A DNA stretch of 64,000 nt from Neptuniibacter marinus (GCF_001597725.1 NZ_LUTR01000002.1:186001-250000); one strand, 5' to 3'. Positions 9,072 to 19,164 are shown, counted from the first letter of the stretch. Numbers and translations are program-made. The notes: generated by a model not told the origin, from the letters alone.

Positions 9072-10423
9072 GCCCCATTCTCCAGATTTAAGCGCTGTAT
9101 TCTTCGCTTGAGTGCATGACGAGAGATACCTAATTTCTCTGCTGCTAATCCTTTTCTCCAATCGGACTCTTTAAGTGCATCTAAAATCAACTGCCGTTCA
9201 TGATCCTCAACAGCCTCACGATAATCATCTTTAACCACTGGCGCTATATGTGAACCTTCATCAAACTCTGCCGGAAGCATCTTGACCGTAATACGCTGGC
9301 CAGAATAGAGGATGGTTAATCGCTCCATCAAATTTTTTAACTCTCGAATATTACCCGGCCAATCATACTTCTCAAGCACACCAAGAACCTCGTCATCAAG
9401 CTCAATCGGATCGCAATGCTCTTGACGCGCAAACAACTCACTAAAGTGGGCGACCAATAAAGTCACATCTCGGTCCCGCTCAGACAACCCCGGAATATCT
9501 ACAGGTAATACATTTAAACGATAAAAGAGATCGGCTCTAAAAGTACCGGCCTCGACATTCGCTTTTAAATTACAGTTAGTAGCAGCCACTACAAATACAT
9601 TCGCCTGCCGCTCACGGCCAGCACCAACTGGGCGATAATTACGGTTTTCTAAGAAACTCAGTAATTTGGCTTGTAGATGAAGAGGAATTTCACCAATTTC
9701 ATCTAAAAATAACGTACCGCCGTCCGCTAGATCAATCAAACCTGCGCGACGCTGATTCGCTCCCGTATAAGCGCCCCGCTCCGCACCAAACAACTCAGCC
9801 TCAATCAATTGTTCCGGCAGTGCTGCACAGTTCACTTCAATAAAGGGTGCATCAGTAAAGCGAACATCATGTAACGCGCGCGCCACTAGCGCCTTACCTG
9901 TACCAGAAGGCCCTGTTATCAACACCGTTTTCCCCGAACTTTGCCCTACACGCTCAATCGCATCGCGCAAGGCGGTCATCTCTCTACTACTACCCACTAG
10001 AGGACCCGTTTCTGTACTTTTTTCTCTTAAAAAACGGATCTCTCGCAGCATACGAATACGCTCAGTGCTACGACGAATGAGTAAGATCAACTCCTCAATA
10101 TCAAACGGTTTAGTTATATAATCTATAGCCCCCTCTTTGACCGCCTTAACAGCCGAGCGTGTATCCCCATGGGCTGAAATCATAATGACAGGAAGATCAG
10201 GGTTCTGTGCTCTCAGTTGTACGAGCACTTTTATACCCGATATATCCGGTAAGCCTAAATCTAATAGCACAACATCAGGGTTTAATATTTTAGCTTGCTC
10301 TATCCCTTCGTTACCGGTGTAAGCTCCACTGACAAGCATCCCCTCATCACGGAGGGAAAAACTGATACTACGAACTAAATTACGTTCATCATCAATAACT
10401 AGAACTGATATTGCCTTATTCAT
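9068..10423 (-). CDS. NtrC-family sigma-54-dependent response regulator
   Basis: Cytoplasmic activator of 451 residues with three domains. The receiver (1-120) has acidic pocket Asp11-Asp12, phospho-acceptor Asp55 and Lys105. The AAA+ domain (about 140-375) has Walker A GPSGTGKA (171-178), the sigma-54 contact loop as GAYTGA (217-222) and Walker B GGTLFLDE (235-242). A Fis-type helix-turn-helix follows (AAEKLGISRHALKRRIQRL). Tyr for Phe in the GAFTGA loop is a natural variant. The Walker A flanks (P and A for the usual E and E) are mildly unusual. The kinase gene ends two bases upstream and the next gene overlaps its stop, so the three genes are one unit. Confidence 0.95.
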   Translation of the reverse strand: MNKAISVLVIDDERNLVRSISFSLRDEGMLVSGAYTGNEGIEQAKILNPDVVLLDLGLPDISGIKVLVQLRAQNPDLPVIMISAHGDTRSAVKAVKEGAIDYITKPFDIEELILLIRRSTERIRMLREIRFLREKSTETGPLVGSSREMTALRDAIERVGQSSGKTVLITGPSGTGKALVARALHDVRFTDAPFIEVNCAALPEQLIEAELFGAERGAYTGANQRRAGLIDLADGGTLFLDEIGEIPLHLQAKLLSFLENRNYRPVGAGRERQANVFVVAATNCNLKANVEAGTFRADLFYRLNVLPVDIPGLSERDRDVTLLVAHFSELFARQEHCDPIELDDEVLGVLEKYDWPGNIRELKNLMERLTILYSGQRITVKMLPAEFDEGSHIAPVVKDDYREAVEDHERQLILDALKESDWRKGLAAEKLGISRHALKRRIQRLNLENGA

Positions 10424-10425
10424 AA

Positions 10426-12168
10426 CTACTCCTGAGCCTCTGCAACAGGTAAAAACACGGTAACCGTTGTGCCTTCACCCTTGGTACTCTCAATGCTCAT
10501 TCGCCCGCCATTACTTTTAATCAGCGTATTACAAATCGCTAACCCTAACCCTGTACCGGCAGATTTCGTTGTATAGAAAGGCTCCATAATATGAGCCAAA
10601 ATATCTTCTGGCATTCCTTGCCCATTATCTCGGACAGATAACGCAATTTCTGCACCCTTTTGACATCCATCCAGTGCGATCAAATCACCTTGAACAGACA
10701 TCGCCTCGAGCGCATTCAATAACAGATTCATTAATACTTGCCGAACATGCCCTTCATCAGCTATCAAAAACATAGATGGAGGACACTGCATGCGTAACTC
10801 TATATTTTGATTGCGAGCAGATGCTCCAACCAATGCAACAACACTACTAAGTAGCTCCTTCGCATCAATTCGGCTTGCTAAAGGGTCCCGAGGTCGAGCA
10901 AAGTTAAGTAGATTTTCAAGCACATAGTTCACACGATCGATCTCTTCCTCTACGAGGCTCATCATCTCTTTATTTTCTGGATTTTTTTCTCGTCGAGAGA
11001 GCGCTGCTACAGTTGTGCGGATAGTCGTTAAGGGGTTGCGTATATCATGCGCTAGGCCTGCCGCTAGCTGGCCCAAAGTCGCCTGTCGCTCTATAGCTAA
11101 AGTAGACCGAATGAATTTTTTCAATTGAAGTCTCATTCGCTCAATCGACTGGGTGAGGCGCAGCATCTCCATCCCTTGAACATGGGCAACTGGCGCCTCC
11201 AAATTACCAAGGGCCACCTGCTCAACACTATCAATCAGACTTTCAACTTGTCGATTTAAACGCCGTGAGATGCTCATATGCAACCAAAATAACCCAGCTA
11301 CGGTGAATATCATCAGAAGAATTAGCCAATAACGCATCCTTTCAACCGGCGACATGACCAACTCTCGATCTTGTATTACCTGTAACGACCATCCCGGTAG
11401 CAAACTAAATTTTTGCACTGAATTTTCAGTAACGTTTACCGGCTGACCAACCACATCGTAGGTATTGCCATCCCCAGCCTTTAGCAAAACCCGAAACGTG
11501 GTTCCCTGATCCAAACCATGCAATATCTCTGTAAATGAATTGAATCGAAGAACCAGACCAATACTACCCTTTTGATCTGTATTAACATTCAGCTGTCGTG
11601 AAGTCCGTAAAACAACGCCCGAAGGCCGCTCAATAGAGTATGCTGACGGACCTATCAATTCTGCACCTTCAAACTCATAAACATTATTCTTAGAGATTAA
11701 ACCTATTTCCCGTTTATCCGGAAAGCTCCACGCAACTTCACCCTTCTCATCGAAAAAGACAACCCCATAGACACTTCTCGCATCCACTTGCAGCCGCAGG
11801 AAGCTCTCAAGCTCAGAGGAGATATTCTGTCGACCCTCTGGAACAAAGTATTCAGGACTATCAAATTGATCCGTCAATGACTGAATTTCAAATTTACGTT
11901 CACGAATAAAAACACGAAACTCATTTTGAGTAGCAGCGACCCTTGTCGCCAGTTGCTCTTCCGTTAAGCGGGTGACTAATTGAGAGAAGTAGGAATCGTA
12001 CAGGCTCGCAAATCCAATCAAAGGGATTAGCGCAACGAGAAGAGATAGCCATAGATATTTCGATGTAAGGCGATTTTTTGAAACCCCATGGGGTAACATT
12101 TCAACTTCAATTGCCGTTTCACTTTCTTGTGATCTTATATGCCGAACTACTGAATGATCACTGTTCAA
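10426..12168 (-). CDS. Membrane sensor histidine kinase
   Basis: Inner-membrane kinase of 580 residues, the first gene of a three-gene operon. It has a cytoplasmic tail (1-37), a membrane helix (about 38-58), a periplasmic sensor region of about 220 residues, a second helix (about 280-300), a HAMP linker, and the phosphorylation helix with His374 in AHDIRNPL. The ATPase has the N box (NLLLNALEAM), G1 box (DNGQGM) and G2 box (GTGLGLAI). It phosphorylates the adjacent NtrC-type regulator. The large periplasmic domain and the co-encoded binding protein suggest direct or protein-mediated sensing of a small molecule. Confidence 0.94.
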   Translation of the reverse strand: MNSDHSVVRHIRSQESETAIEVEMLPHGVSKNRLTSKYLWLSLLVALIPLIGFASLYDSYFSQLVTRLTEEQLATRVAATQNEFRVFIRERKFEIQSLTDQFDSPEYFVPEGRQNISSELESFLRLQVDARSVYGVVFFDEKGEVAWSFPDKREIGLISKNNVYEFEGAELIGPSAYSIERPSGVVLRTSRQLNVNTDQKGSIGLVLRFNSFTEILHGLDQGTTFRVLLKAGDGNTYDVVGQPVNVTENSVQKFSLLPGWSLQVIQDRELVMSPVERMRYWLILLMIFTVAGLFWLHMSISRRLNRQVESLIDSVEQVALGNLEAPVAHVQGMEMLRLTQSIERMRLQLKKFIRSTLAIERQATLGQLAAGLAHDIRNPLTTIRTTVAALSRREKNPENKEMMSLVEEEIDRVNYVLENLLNFARPRDPLASRIDAKELLSSVVALVGASARNQNIELRMQCPPSMFLIADEGHVRQVLMNLLLNALEAMSVQGDLIALDGCQKGAEIALSVRDNGQGMPEDILAHIMEPFYTTKSAGTGLGLAICNTLIKSNGGRMSIESTKGEGTTVTVFLPVAEAQE

Positions 12169-12218
12169 AGAAATATCCTATTATTGGACAATATTATTTT
12201 TATCGATCAAATGTGTAA

Positions 12219-12233
12219 GCAAGAATAACACCA
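12219..12233 (-). promoter_or_regulatory. Weak sigma-54-like promoter of the kinase operon
   Basis: On the minus strand TGGTGTTATTCTTGC keeps the GG-N10-GC spacing and the TTGC -12 element but lacks CAC after GG. It lies about 50 bases upstream of the kinase ATG and just downstream of the GAGCG repeats. Autoregulation is possible. No good sigma-70 promoter was found here as an alternative. Confidence 0.35.
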
Positions 12234-12284
12234 TGCCATAGAAAGAAAGGAACAGGCTTATAAGAGTAGCTCATTTAGGCGCGA

Positions 12285-12335
12285 TGAGCGAAAAGCGATC
12301 AAAAATACATCTTTGAGCGATCGAAAACCGCTCAA
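12285..12335. repeat. GAGCG repeats upstream of the kinase operon
   Basis: TGAGCG (12285-12290) is followed by the perfect inverted repeat TTGAGCG-N9-CGCTCAA (12313-12319 and 12329-12335). The same half-site forms the dyad upstream of the importer promoter, so these are candidate binding sites for the shared regulator. Confidence 0.5.
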
Positions 12336-12360
12336 GACTATCAGGCAATAATTACAACGC

Positions 12361-12391
12361 AAAAAAACAAAAAGCCCCGCAATAGCAGGGC
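12361..12391 (-). terminator. Terminator after ssb
   Basis: On the minus strand GCCCTGC-TATT-GCGGGGC (7 bp, one G-T pair) is followed by TTTTTGTTTTTTT. It lies about 50 bases past the ssb stop. Confidence 0.85.
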
Positions 12392-12441
12392 CTTTTGGAG
12401 TCATACTTATATAAAACGTTACATTTTACACAAGTGGTATC

Positions 12442-12996
12442 CTAAAACGGAATATCATCATCAAAGTCATCAAACCCAGGAGCGGCTTGCGGTGCCGGAG
12501 CTGGTTGTGGCGCTGGCGCTGCAGAACGCTGAGCAGGTTTAGATTGCTGAGGCGCATACTGAGGCTGAGATGCTGGTTGTTGAGGGGCCGGTGCAGACTG
12601 CTGAGGCGCATAACCACCTGCTTGCGGCTGCTGCTGATAGCCACCGCCATCTCCAGCACCACGACTATCAAGCAACTGCATTTCGCTGGCGACGATCTCA
12701 GTCGTGTAACGATCAGCACCACTTTGGTCCTGCCATTTACGCGTTCGCAAAGCACCTTCGACATAAACTTTACCGCCTTTGCGCATGTACTCGCCGGCGA
12801 TTTCAGCTAAGCGGTTAAAAAAGACAACACGGTGCCACTCTGTACGCTCTTGCTGCTGACCTGTCTGCTTATCTTTCCATGATTCAGACGTTGCAATTGT
12901 TACGTTAGTTACAGCATTACCGTTAGGCATATAACGTACTTCTGGATCCCCGCCCAGATTACCGACCAAAATTACTTTGTTAACACCACGTGCCAT
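12442..12996 (-). CDS. ssb: Single-stranded DNA-binding protein
   Basis: Homotetrameric ssDNA-binding protein of replication, repair and recombination, 184 residues. The OB fold ([15 protein letters not shown] to about 110) closely follows E. coli SSB. A low-complexity Gln/Pro/Ala linker follows, then the acidic tip DFDDDIPF that recruits partner proteins. The ATG at 12996 is preceded by GGAGAGAAAA. A TTG at 13008 lies inside that ribosome site and is rejected. It is divergent from uvrA, a common gammaproteobacterial arrangement. Confidence 0.97.
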   Translation of the reverse strand: MARGVNKVILVGNLGGDPEVRYMPNGNAVTNVTIATSESWKDKQTGQQQERTEWHRVVFFNRLAEIAGEYMRKGGKVYVEGALRTRKWQDQSGADRYTTEIVASEMQLLDSRGAGDGGGYQQQPQAGGYAPQQSAPAPQQPASQPQYAPQQSKPAQRSAAPAPQPAPAPQAAPGFDDFDDDIPF

Positions 12997-13112
12997 TTTT
13001 CTCTCCAAAATCTTTGTTCGCGTAAGATGCTAAAAAGCTACGCATATAACAGCAAAGCTTACCACGCGATCAGTTGAACTCCCATAGCAAACAGTAATCA
13101 TAATTTATCTAT

Positions 13113-13128
13113 CTGTATAGAAATAAAG
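13113..13128. promoter_or_regulatory. Degenerate LexA-box candidate between ssb and uvrA
   Basis: CTGTATAGAAATAAAG matches the SOS pattern CTGT-N8-ACAG with one mismatch (AAAG for ACAG). It lies upstream of a TATAAT at 13158-13163 that could be the uvrA -10 element. The ssb-uvrA gap carries a LexA site in E. coli. No perfect CTG-N10-CAG exists in this gap. Confidence 0.35.
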
Positions 13129-13288
13129 ATAGAGCTTCAGGCAACCGCAAAAGTCTTTATAATGATATGTTTGCTCGGCCTTAGGTATACACTAAGCAAG
13201 TAAATATTGAGTAAGATTTAGCTAAATAGCTCACAGTAACAAGTGGTTTGCACCGTTACTGATTCACTGAACAAAAACAGGCGTAAAC

Positions 13289-16111
13289 ATGGATAAGATT
13301 CTGGTCCAAGGTGCTCGCACCCATAACCTGAAAAACATTAATATTGAAATACCACGCGATAAGTTAATCGTGATCACTGGCCTTTCAGGTTCTGGTAAGT
13401 CTTCTCTTGCTTTCGACACCCTATATGCAGAGGGACAGCGCAGATATGTAGAGTCACTATCAACTTATGCGCGCCAATTTCTATCGATGATGGAAAAGCC
13501 TGATGTTGATCATATCGAAGGGCTATCGCCCGCCATCTCTATCGAGCAGAAATCGACTTCTCACAACCCCCGCTCAACAGTAGGCACTATTACAGAGATC
13601 TACGATTATCTACGTTTACTCTTTGCCCGCGCAGGCGAACCGCGCTGCCCCGATCACAATCTTCCTTTGGCGGCTCAAACAATTAGCCAAATGGTTGATC
13701 AAGTTCTTGAAAAAGAAGAAGGCACTAAGCTTATGCTTCTAGCACCTGTAGTTCAGGGCAGAAAAGGTGAGCAGCTCCACACGATTAGCAACCTGCGTGC
13801 AGAAGGCTTTATCCGTGCCCGCATCGATGGCATAGTCGTAGATTTAGATTCAGCGCCCGAATTAGATAAAAATAAAAAGCACGACATTGAAGTCGTTATA
13901 GACCGTTTTAAAGTACGTCCTGATTTGCAAACTCGTTTAGCAGAATCTTTTGAAACCGCTCTCAATTTAACTGACGGCATTGCAAAAGTAGCTAACATGG
14001 AAGACGAGACAGATGAACTGATCTTCTCAGCTCGTTTCGCATGCCCCACCTGCGGACACAGTATCCAGGAGCTAGAACCCCGTTTATTCTCTTTTAACAA
14101 TCCTCACGGTGCTTGCCCAAGTTGTGATGGTTTAGGCGTAAAGCAATATTTTGATAAAAGCAAAGTAGTGCATGATGCCAGCTTAACACTATCAGAAGGT
14201 GCTATTAGAGGCTGGGATAGAAGAAGCCTTTATTACTTTCAACAGCTTAAAGCCGTAGCAGAGCAGTATGGTTTTGATATGGACACACCGTTCAATAAAT
14301 TAAAACCAGCGCACCAAGACCTGATTCTTGAAGGAACAGGTAAAGAGACGGTCACATTTAAATATCTGAATGACCGTGGCGATATTATTAATAAAGCGCA
14401 CCCTTTTGAAGGCGTCCTCAATAATCTACAGCGCCGATACAAAGAAACAGAGTCAGATACCGTTCGTGAAGACCTTGCTAAATATCTAAATATGCAACCT
14501 TGCTCCTCCTGTGATGGCAGTCGTTTACGCAGAGATGCTCGCCACGTTTTTATTGATGAACATACATTACCGCAGATAGTCAAAAAACCTATCGGCGACA
14601 GTTTAGATTATTTCAATCAACTAGAATTAGTTGGAAAACAGGGCGAGATAGCAGACAAGATACTTAAAGAGATTCGAGAGCGTCTAAGTTTCTTGGTTAA
14701 CGTAGGTCTTGAATACCTCTCTTTAGATCGTAATGCAGACACTCTTTCTGGCGGCGAAGCACAACGTATCCGATTGGCCAGTCAAATTGGCGCAGGACTC
14801 GTTGGGGTTATGTATATTCTAGATGAACCCTCTATAGGTCTTCATCAGCGTGATAATGAGCGCTTACTTAAAACTCTGATTCACCTTAGAGATCTTGGAA
14901 ACACCGTTATTGTGGTCGAACATGACGAGGATGCAATTAGACTAGCAGATTATGTAATTGATGTAGGTCCCGGTGCGGGCGTACATGGCGGTGAGATTAT
15001 CGCACAAGGATTGCCAGACGAAGTGATGAACAATCCAAATTCAATTACAGGCCAATACCTCAGCGGTGTCAAAAAAATAGCGATCCCCGAAAAACGGGGA
15101 ACCTACAATCCTGATAAAGTACTTGAACTTGAAGGAGCAACAGGGAATAACTTAAATGAAGTGAATTTAACTATTCCTGTAGGCTTACTCACTTGTATTA
15201 CGGGCGTATCCGGTTCCGGAAAGTCGACTCTGATCAACAACACTTTATACCCAATTGCTGCAACCGAGCTAAACCGTGCAACAACACTTGATCCTGCCCC
15301 TCATAAGGCGATCAAAGGTCTGCAGCACTTTGATAAAGTAATCGATATTGATCAGAGCCCTATTGGTCGTACACCAAGATCAAATCCAGCAACATATACC
15401 GGCATATTTACACCCGTACGCGAACTCTTTGCCGGCACACAAGAAGCCCGCTCTCGCGGTTATAAACCAGGAAGGTTTAGTTTCAATGTTAAAGGCGGCC
15501 GTTGTGAAGCTTGCCAAGGTGACGGTGTTATTAAGGTTGAGATGCACTTCCTTCCGGATATCTATGTCCCTTGTGATGTATGTAAAGGTAAACGCTATAA
15601 CCGTGAAACCCTCGAAGTAAAATACAAAGGGAAAAATATACATGAAGTGCTCGACCTTACCGTTGAAGATGCACGTGTATTTTTTGACGCAATTCCAGCC
15701 CTAGCTCGTCGCTTACAAACCTTGATCGATGTAGGTCTCTCTTATATCCGATTGGGGCAAGCAGCTACCACACTATCAGGTGGCGAAGCCCAACGTATCA
15801 AATTAGCTAAAGAGCTATCAAAACGTGATACAGGCCAGACGCTCTATATACTCGACGAACCAACTACAGGGCTTCACTTTTATGATATCCAACAACTTCT
15901 CAATGTGCTCAACCGCTTACGGGATCACGGCAATACCATTGTCGTTATTGAACATAACCTTGATGTCATAAAAACGGCTGACTGGATAGTAGATTTAGGC
16001 CCAGAAGGCGGGATAAAAGGAGGTTACATCATCGCAGAGGGCATCCCAGAAGATGTAGCCAAAAACAAAAATTCCTATACCGGACACTTTTTGAAAGCGA
16101 TGCTTAAATAG
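13289..16111 (+). CDS. uvrA: Excinuclease ABC subunit A
   Basis: Damage-recognition ATPase of nucleotide excision repair, 940 residues, the same length as E. coli UvrA. It has two ABC modules: Walker A GLSGSGKS at 31-38 and a second GVSGSGKS in the C-terminal half, with signatures [12 protein letters not shown] and [12 protein letters not shown]. Two CxxC zinc modules are visible: CPTCGH...CPSC near 253-280, and CEACQGDG...CDVCKG. The ATG at 13289 has a weak AGG site. The gene is transcribed away from ssb and ends at a shared terminator. Confidence 0.98.
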   Translation: MDKILVQGARTHNLKNINIEIPRDKLIVITGLSGSGKSSLAFDTLYAEGQRRYVESLSTYARQFLSMMEKPDVDHIEGLSPAISIEQKSTSHNPRSTVGTITEIYDYLRLLFARAGEPRCPDHNLPLAAQTISQMVDQVLEKEEGTKLMLLAPVVQGRKGEQLHTISNLRAEGFIRARIDGIVVDLDSAPELDKNKKHDIEVVIDRFKVRPDLQTRLAESFETALNLTDGIAKVANMEDETDELIFSARFACPTCGHSIQELEPRLFSFNNPHGACPSCDGLGVKQYFDKSKVVHDASLTLSEGAIRGWDRRSLYYFQQLKAVAEQYGFDMDTPFNKLKPAHQDLILEGTGKETVTFKYLNDRGDIINKAHPFEGVLNNLQRRYKETESDTVREDLAKYLNMQPCSSCDGSRLRRDARHVFIDEHTLPQIVKKPIGDSLDYFNQLELVGKQGEIADKILKEIRERLSFLVNVGLEYLSLDRNADTLSGGEAQRIRLASQIGAGLVGVMYILDEPSIGLHQRDNERLLKTLIHLRDLGNTVIVVEHDEDAIRLADYVIDVGPGAGVHGGEIIAQGLPDEVMNNPNSITGQYLSGVKKIAIPEKRGTYNPDKVLELEGATGNNLNEVNLTIPVGLLTCITGVSGSGKSTLINNTLYPIAATELNRATTLDPAPHKAIKGLQHFDKVIDIDQSPIGRTPRSNPATYTGIFTPVRELFAGTQEARSRGYKPGRFSFNVKGGRCEACQGDGVIKVEMHFLPDIYVPCDVCKGKRYNRETLEVKYKGKNIHEVLDLTVEDARVFFDAIPALARRLQTLIDVGLSYIRLGQAATTLSGGEAQRIKLAKELSKRDTGQTLYILDEPTTGLHFYDIQQLLNVLNRLRDHGNTIVVIEHNLDVIKTADWIVDLGPEGGIKGGYIIAEGIPEDVAKNKNSYTGHFLKAMLK

Positions 16112-16187
16112 AAGAGGATTTGATAAGCGCCTGCGGGCGCCTTGAATATTTGAATAAAGGCACCTATTTTTAAAATAGTATAGGTAA

Positions 16188-16217
16188 TAAAAAACCCGGC
16201 AAAAGCCGGGTTTTTTT
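16188..16217. terminator. Bidirectional terminator between uvrA and rplQ
   Basis: CCCGGC-AAAA-GCCGGG (16195-16210) is flanked by T7 on the right and an A-rich run on the left, so it serves the converging uvrA (plus) and alpha operon (minus) transcripts. Confidence 0.9.
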
Positions 16218-16229
16218 GATCAAGAAAAC

Positions 16230-16619
16230 TTAACCTTCTGACGCATCTTCAGCTACAGCTTCAGGGCGGTCAACTAATTCAACATAAGCCATTGGCGCAT
16301 TGTCACCTGGACGGAAGCCACATTTAAGAATGCGAACATACCCACCAGGACGACCGTTATAACGCGGGCCTAATTCATTGAATAGTTTACCAACAGCAAC
16401 TTTGCTGCCAGTACGTGCGAATGCCAAACGGCGGTTCGCAACAGTGTCGTTTTTAGCTAGAGTAATCAGTGGCTCAGCATAGCCGCGCAGTTCTTTCGCT
16501 TTAGGCAGAGTTGTACGAATCAACTCGTGCTCAAACAAAGAAACTGACATGTTTTTAAACATGGCTTTGCGGTGCGCACTGGTACGACCTAACTTACGAC
16601 CAGATTTACGATGACGCAT
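16230..16619 (-). CDS. rplQ: 50S ribosomal protein L17
   Basis: Large-subunit protein near the exit tunnel, 129 residues. It begins [20 protein letters not shown], the family hallmark. It is the last gene of the alpha operon, 38 bases after rpoA, and ends close to the bidirectional terminator. A short acidic tail ([10 protein letters not shown]) follows the conserved core. Confidence 0.97.
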   Translation of the reverse strand: MRHRKSGRKLGRTSAHRKAMFKNMSVSLFEHELIRTTLPKAKELRGYAEPLITLAKNDTVANRRLAFARTGSKVAVGKLFNELGPRYNGRPGGYVRILKCGFRPGDNAPMAYVELVDRPEAVAEDASEG

Positions 16620-16657
16620 GATAAATACCTACCAAACTAGTCAGTTTTATCGCCGAA

Positions 16658-17662
16658 TCAGGAAGCGACTTTATCGTCGTTCTTAAGGCTAGCCGGTGGC
16701 CAGTTCTCAAGACGCATACCAAGAGACAAGCCCTTTGATGCCAAAACGTCTTTAATTTCTGTCAGCGACTTCTTACCTAAATTCGGAGTCTTAAGCAGCT
16801 CAACTTCTGTGCGCTGAATCAGATCACCAATATAGTAAATCTGTTCTGCTTTCAGACAGTTGGCGGAACGTACAGTCAACTCCAGATCATCTACAGGGCG
16901 CAGAAGAATTGGATCAATTTCCGGTTCTTCTGGAACATCCTTAGCCTGATCAGCACCATCTTCAAGGTCAACAAATACAATCAATTGCTGCTGCAAGATA
17001 GTAGCTGCGCGACGGATAGCTTCTTCTGGGTCGATCGTACCGTTAGATTCGATGTCGATTACCAGTTTATCCAAGTCAGTACGCTGCTCTACACGTGCGC
17101 TTTCTACTACGTAAGAAACGCGACGCACAGGACTGAATGTAGCATCCAGCTGTAGACGACCGATTGCACGAGTCTCTTCTTCTTCAGAAACACGAGAGTC
17201 TGCTGGAACATAGCCACGGCCACGTCCAATAGTCAGCTGCATGTTAAGACTCGCACCTTCATTTAGGTGAGCAATCACATGGTCCGGATTAGCAATTTCA
17301 ACATCCTGATTCAGTTGAATATCACCAGCAGTCACAGGACCTGCTTCAGATTTGCTCAGAGTCAGGGTAACTTCGTCGTTGTTGTGCAACAACACAGAAA
17401 CCCCTTTAAGGTTCAGGAGGATTTCAATCACATCTTCCTGAACACCTTCAATTGTGCTGTACTCATGCAATACGCCTTCAATTTCTACTTCTGTTACGGC
17501 ACAACCCGGCATAGAAGATAAAAGAATACGGCGTAATGCATTGCCCAGCGTATGGCCAAATCCACGCTCAAGTGGCTCAAGAGTCACCTTAGCACGCGTT
17601 TTGCTGATTTCTTGTACGTCGATATGACGTGGACTTAGAAACTCATTTACCGAACGCTGCAT
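16658..17662 (-). CDS. rpoA: RNA polymerase alpha subunit
   Basis: Assembly scaffold of RNA polymerase, 334 residues. The N-terminal domain dimerises and contacts beta and beta' ([20 protein letters not shown] near 34-53). The C-terminal domain (about 250-325) binds UP elements and activators, with the helix-hairpin-helix around [19 protein letters not shown]. It lies in the alpha operon between rpsD and rplQ, 24 bases after rpsD. Confidence 0.98.
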   Translation of the reverse strand: MQRSVNEFLSPRHIDVQEISKTRAKVTLEPLERGFGHTLGNALRRILLSSMPGCAVTEVEIEGVLHEYSTIEGVQEDVIEILLNLKGVSVLLHNNDEVTLTLSKSEAGPVTAGDIQLNQDVEIANPDHVIAHLNEGASLNMQLTIGRGRGYVPADSRVSEEEETRAIGRLQLDATFSPVRRVSYVVESARVEQRTDLDKLVIDIESNGTIDPEEAIRRAATILQQQLIVFVDLEDGADQAKDVPEEPEIDPILLRPVDDLELTVRSANCLKAEQIYYIGDLIQRTEVELLKTPNLGKKSLTEIKDVLASKGLSLGMRLENWPPASLKNDDKVAS

Positions 17663-17686
17663 ATTTCCACCAAATTAAAGTTAAAA

Positions 17687-18307
17687 TTACTTCGAGTACA
17701 GCTCAACAATAAGCTGCTCGTTGATATCTGCAGATAGATCAGAACGCTCTGGAGTGGCTTTGTAAGTGCCTTCCATTTTAGCAGCGTCGACTTCGACCCA
17801 TTCAATTGCTGTACGTTGGCCAGCTAATTCAAGTGCGTTTTTAATACGCAACTGAGCTTTAGCTTTTTCACGAACCGCAACAACATCACCTGCTTTAACT
17901 TGGTAGGATGCAATGTTCACAACCTGGCCATTAACAGTGATCGAACGGTGAGATACGATCTGACGAGCTTCAGCGCGAGTAGCACCAAATCCCATACGAT
18001 ATACAACGTTGTCCAAACGGCCTTCTAGCAGCTGCAGCAAGTTTTCACCTGTTGCACCACTACGACGAGCCGCTTCTTTATAATAACTACGGAACTGACG
18101 TTCCAGTACGCCGTACATACGACGAACTTTCTGTTTTTCACGTAACTGCAGGCCATAGTCGGATAACCGACCACGACGTGCGCCGTGAACACCAGGGACA
18201 GTCTCAGCTTTACACTTGCTGTCCAGTGCACGAACACCGCTCTTCAGGAAAAGGTCTGTACCTTCCCGGCGAGACAGTTTGCACTTAGGTCCAAGATAAC
18301 GAGCCAT
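17687..18307 (-). CDS. rpsD: 30S ribosomal protein S4
   Basis: Primary 16S-binding assembly protein and, in E. coli, the translational repressor of the alpha operon; 206 residues. It starts [20 protein letters not shown] and carries the S4 RNA-binding domain at about 95-155 ([20 protein letters not shown]). It follows rpsK by 15 bases. The rpsM leader upstream is where S4 would act if regulation is conserved. Confidence 0.97.
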   Translation of the reverse strand: MARYLGPKCKLSRREGTDLFLKSGVRALDSKCKAETVPGVHGARRGRLSDYGLQLREKQKVRRMYGVLERQFRSYYKEAARRSGATGENLLQLLEGRLDNVVYRMGFGATRAEARQIVSHRSITVNGQVVNIASYQVKAGDVVAVREKAKAQLRIKNALELAGQRTAIEWVEVDAAKMEGTYKATPERSDLSADINEQLIVELYSK

Positions 18308-18322
18308 ATTACCGTCTCCAGG

Positions 18323-18712
18323 TTAAACGCGACGTTTCTTCGGAGGACGACAACCATTGTGTGGTATAGGCGTCACATCCGTTATATTTGCGATTTTGTA
18401 GCCACATGAGTTCAGTGCACGAACTGCAGATTCACGGCCGGGTCCAGGACCCTTCACAAATACGTCGAGGTTTTTCAGGCCATACTCAAGTGCAGCCTGT
18501 CCAGCGCGCTCAGCAGCAACCTGAGCAGCGAATGGGGTGCTCTTACGAGAACCGCGGAAGCCGGAGCCACCTGCAGTTGCCCAAGAAAGAGCATTACCCT
18601 GGCGATCAGTAATTGTAATGATCGTATTGTTGAAAGAAGCATGAATATGGGCGAACCCATCCGCAACCTGCTTCTTCACTTTTTTGCGTGTGCGATTACC
18701 TGGCTTTGCCAT
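18323..18712 (-). CDS. rpsK: 30S ribosomal protein S11
   Basis: Small-subunit platform protein at the E site, 129 residues. The conserved block [20 protein letters not shown] and the C-terminal [15 protein letters not shown] identify it. It lies in the alpha operon, 25 bases after rpsM and 15 before rpsD. Confidence 0.97.
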   Translation of the reverse strand: MAKPGNRTRKKVKKQVADGFAHIHASFNNTIITITDRQGNALSWATAGGSGFRGSRKSTPFAAQVAAERAGQAALEYGLKNLDVFVKGPGPGRESAVRALNSCGYKIANITDVTPIPHNGCRPPKKRRV

Positions 18713-18737
18713 ATTGGGAATTCCTATCGCTTACCAC

Positions 18738-19094
18738 TTATTTACGGATCGGCTTACGCGGGCCTTTTCGAGTACGCGCGTTAGTCTTACTACGCTGACC
18801 GCGAACCGGAAGGTTACGACGGTGGCGAATACCGCGGAAACAACCAAGATCCATCAAACGTTTGATGCTCATGGATACTTCGCGACGCAGATCGCCTTCA
18901 ACAGTCAACTTAGCAACTTCTCCACGAATGACGTCCAATTGTTCATCGGACAAATCAGCAATTTTAACAGTTGGTGTAATACCAGATGCTTCAAGAATGC
19001 TGGAGGCAGTCGTGCGGCCAATACCGTAAATGTAAGTCAGAGAAATTACCGCATGCTTATTGTCAGGAATGTTGACGCCAGCTATACGGGCCAT
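18738..19094 (-). CDS. rpsM: 30S ribosomal protein S13
   Basis: Small-subunit head protein that contacts P-site tRNA and bridges to the large subunit, 118 residues. It begins [20 protein letters not shown] and ends with the basic tail [15 protein letters not shown] that reaches tRNA. It is the first gene of the alpha operon. It has its own predicted promoter and a hairpin in its leader, 155 bases after rpmJ. The ATG has GGAG about 8 bases upstream. Confidence 0.97.
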   Translation of the reverse strand: MARIAGVNIPDNKHAVISLTYIYGIGRTTASSILEASGITPTVKIADLSDEQLDVIRGEVAKLTVEGDLRREVSMSIKRLMDLGCFRGIRHRRNLPVRGQRSKTNARTRKGPRKPIRK

Positions 19095-19108
19095 TCTATT
19101 ACTCCGTT

Positions 19109-19141
19109 AAAAAAAGGTATATGTAGTTATTTACATACACC
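19109..19141 (-). terminator. Terminator-like hairpin in the rpsM leader
   Basis: On the minus strand GGTGTATGTA-AATAAC-TACATATACC forms a 10-bp stem with one G-T pair, followed at once by seven T. It ends only about 15 bases before the rpsM ATG. Both the alpha promoter and the spc read-through lie upstream, so it could act as an attenuator. The AT-rich upper stem leaves its strength uncertain. Confidence 0.6.
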
Positions 19142-19164
19142 AGTAAAATATATGTTCTGTTCGC

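Noticed and set aside
9072..9161. Extended start for the kinase-linked binding protein
   Set aside because: It would overlap the regulator gene by 94 bases and bury the signal peptide. The ATGA overlap at 9071 is a better start.
12426..12818. Several open frames overlapping ssb on both strands
   Set aside because: They arise from the repetitive Gln/Pro/Ala linker of SSB and are low-complexity shadows.
13262..13280. LexA box near the uvrA start (CTG...CAG)
   Set aside because: CTGAACAAAAACAG has only 8 bases between CTG and CAG instead of 10.
15348..15643. Open frames of about 90 codons on both strands inside uvrA
   Set aside because: UvrA is intact through this stretch with its zinc module, so these frames are shadows.
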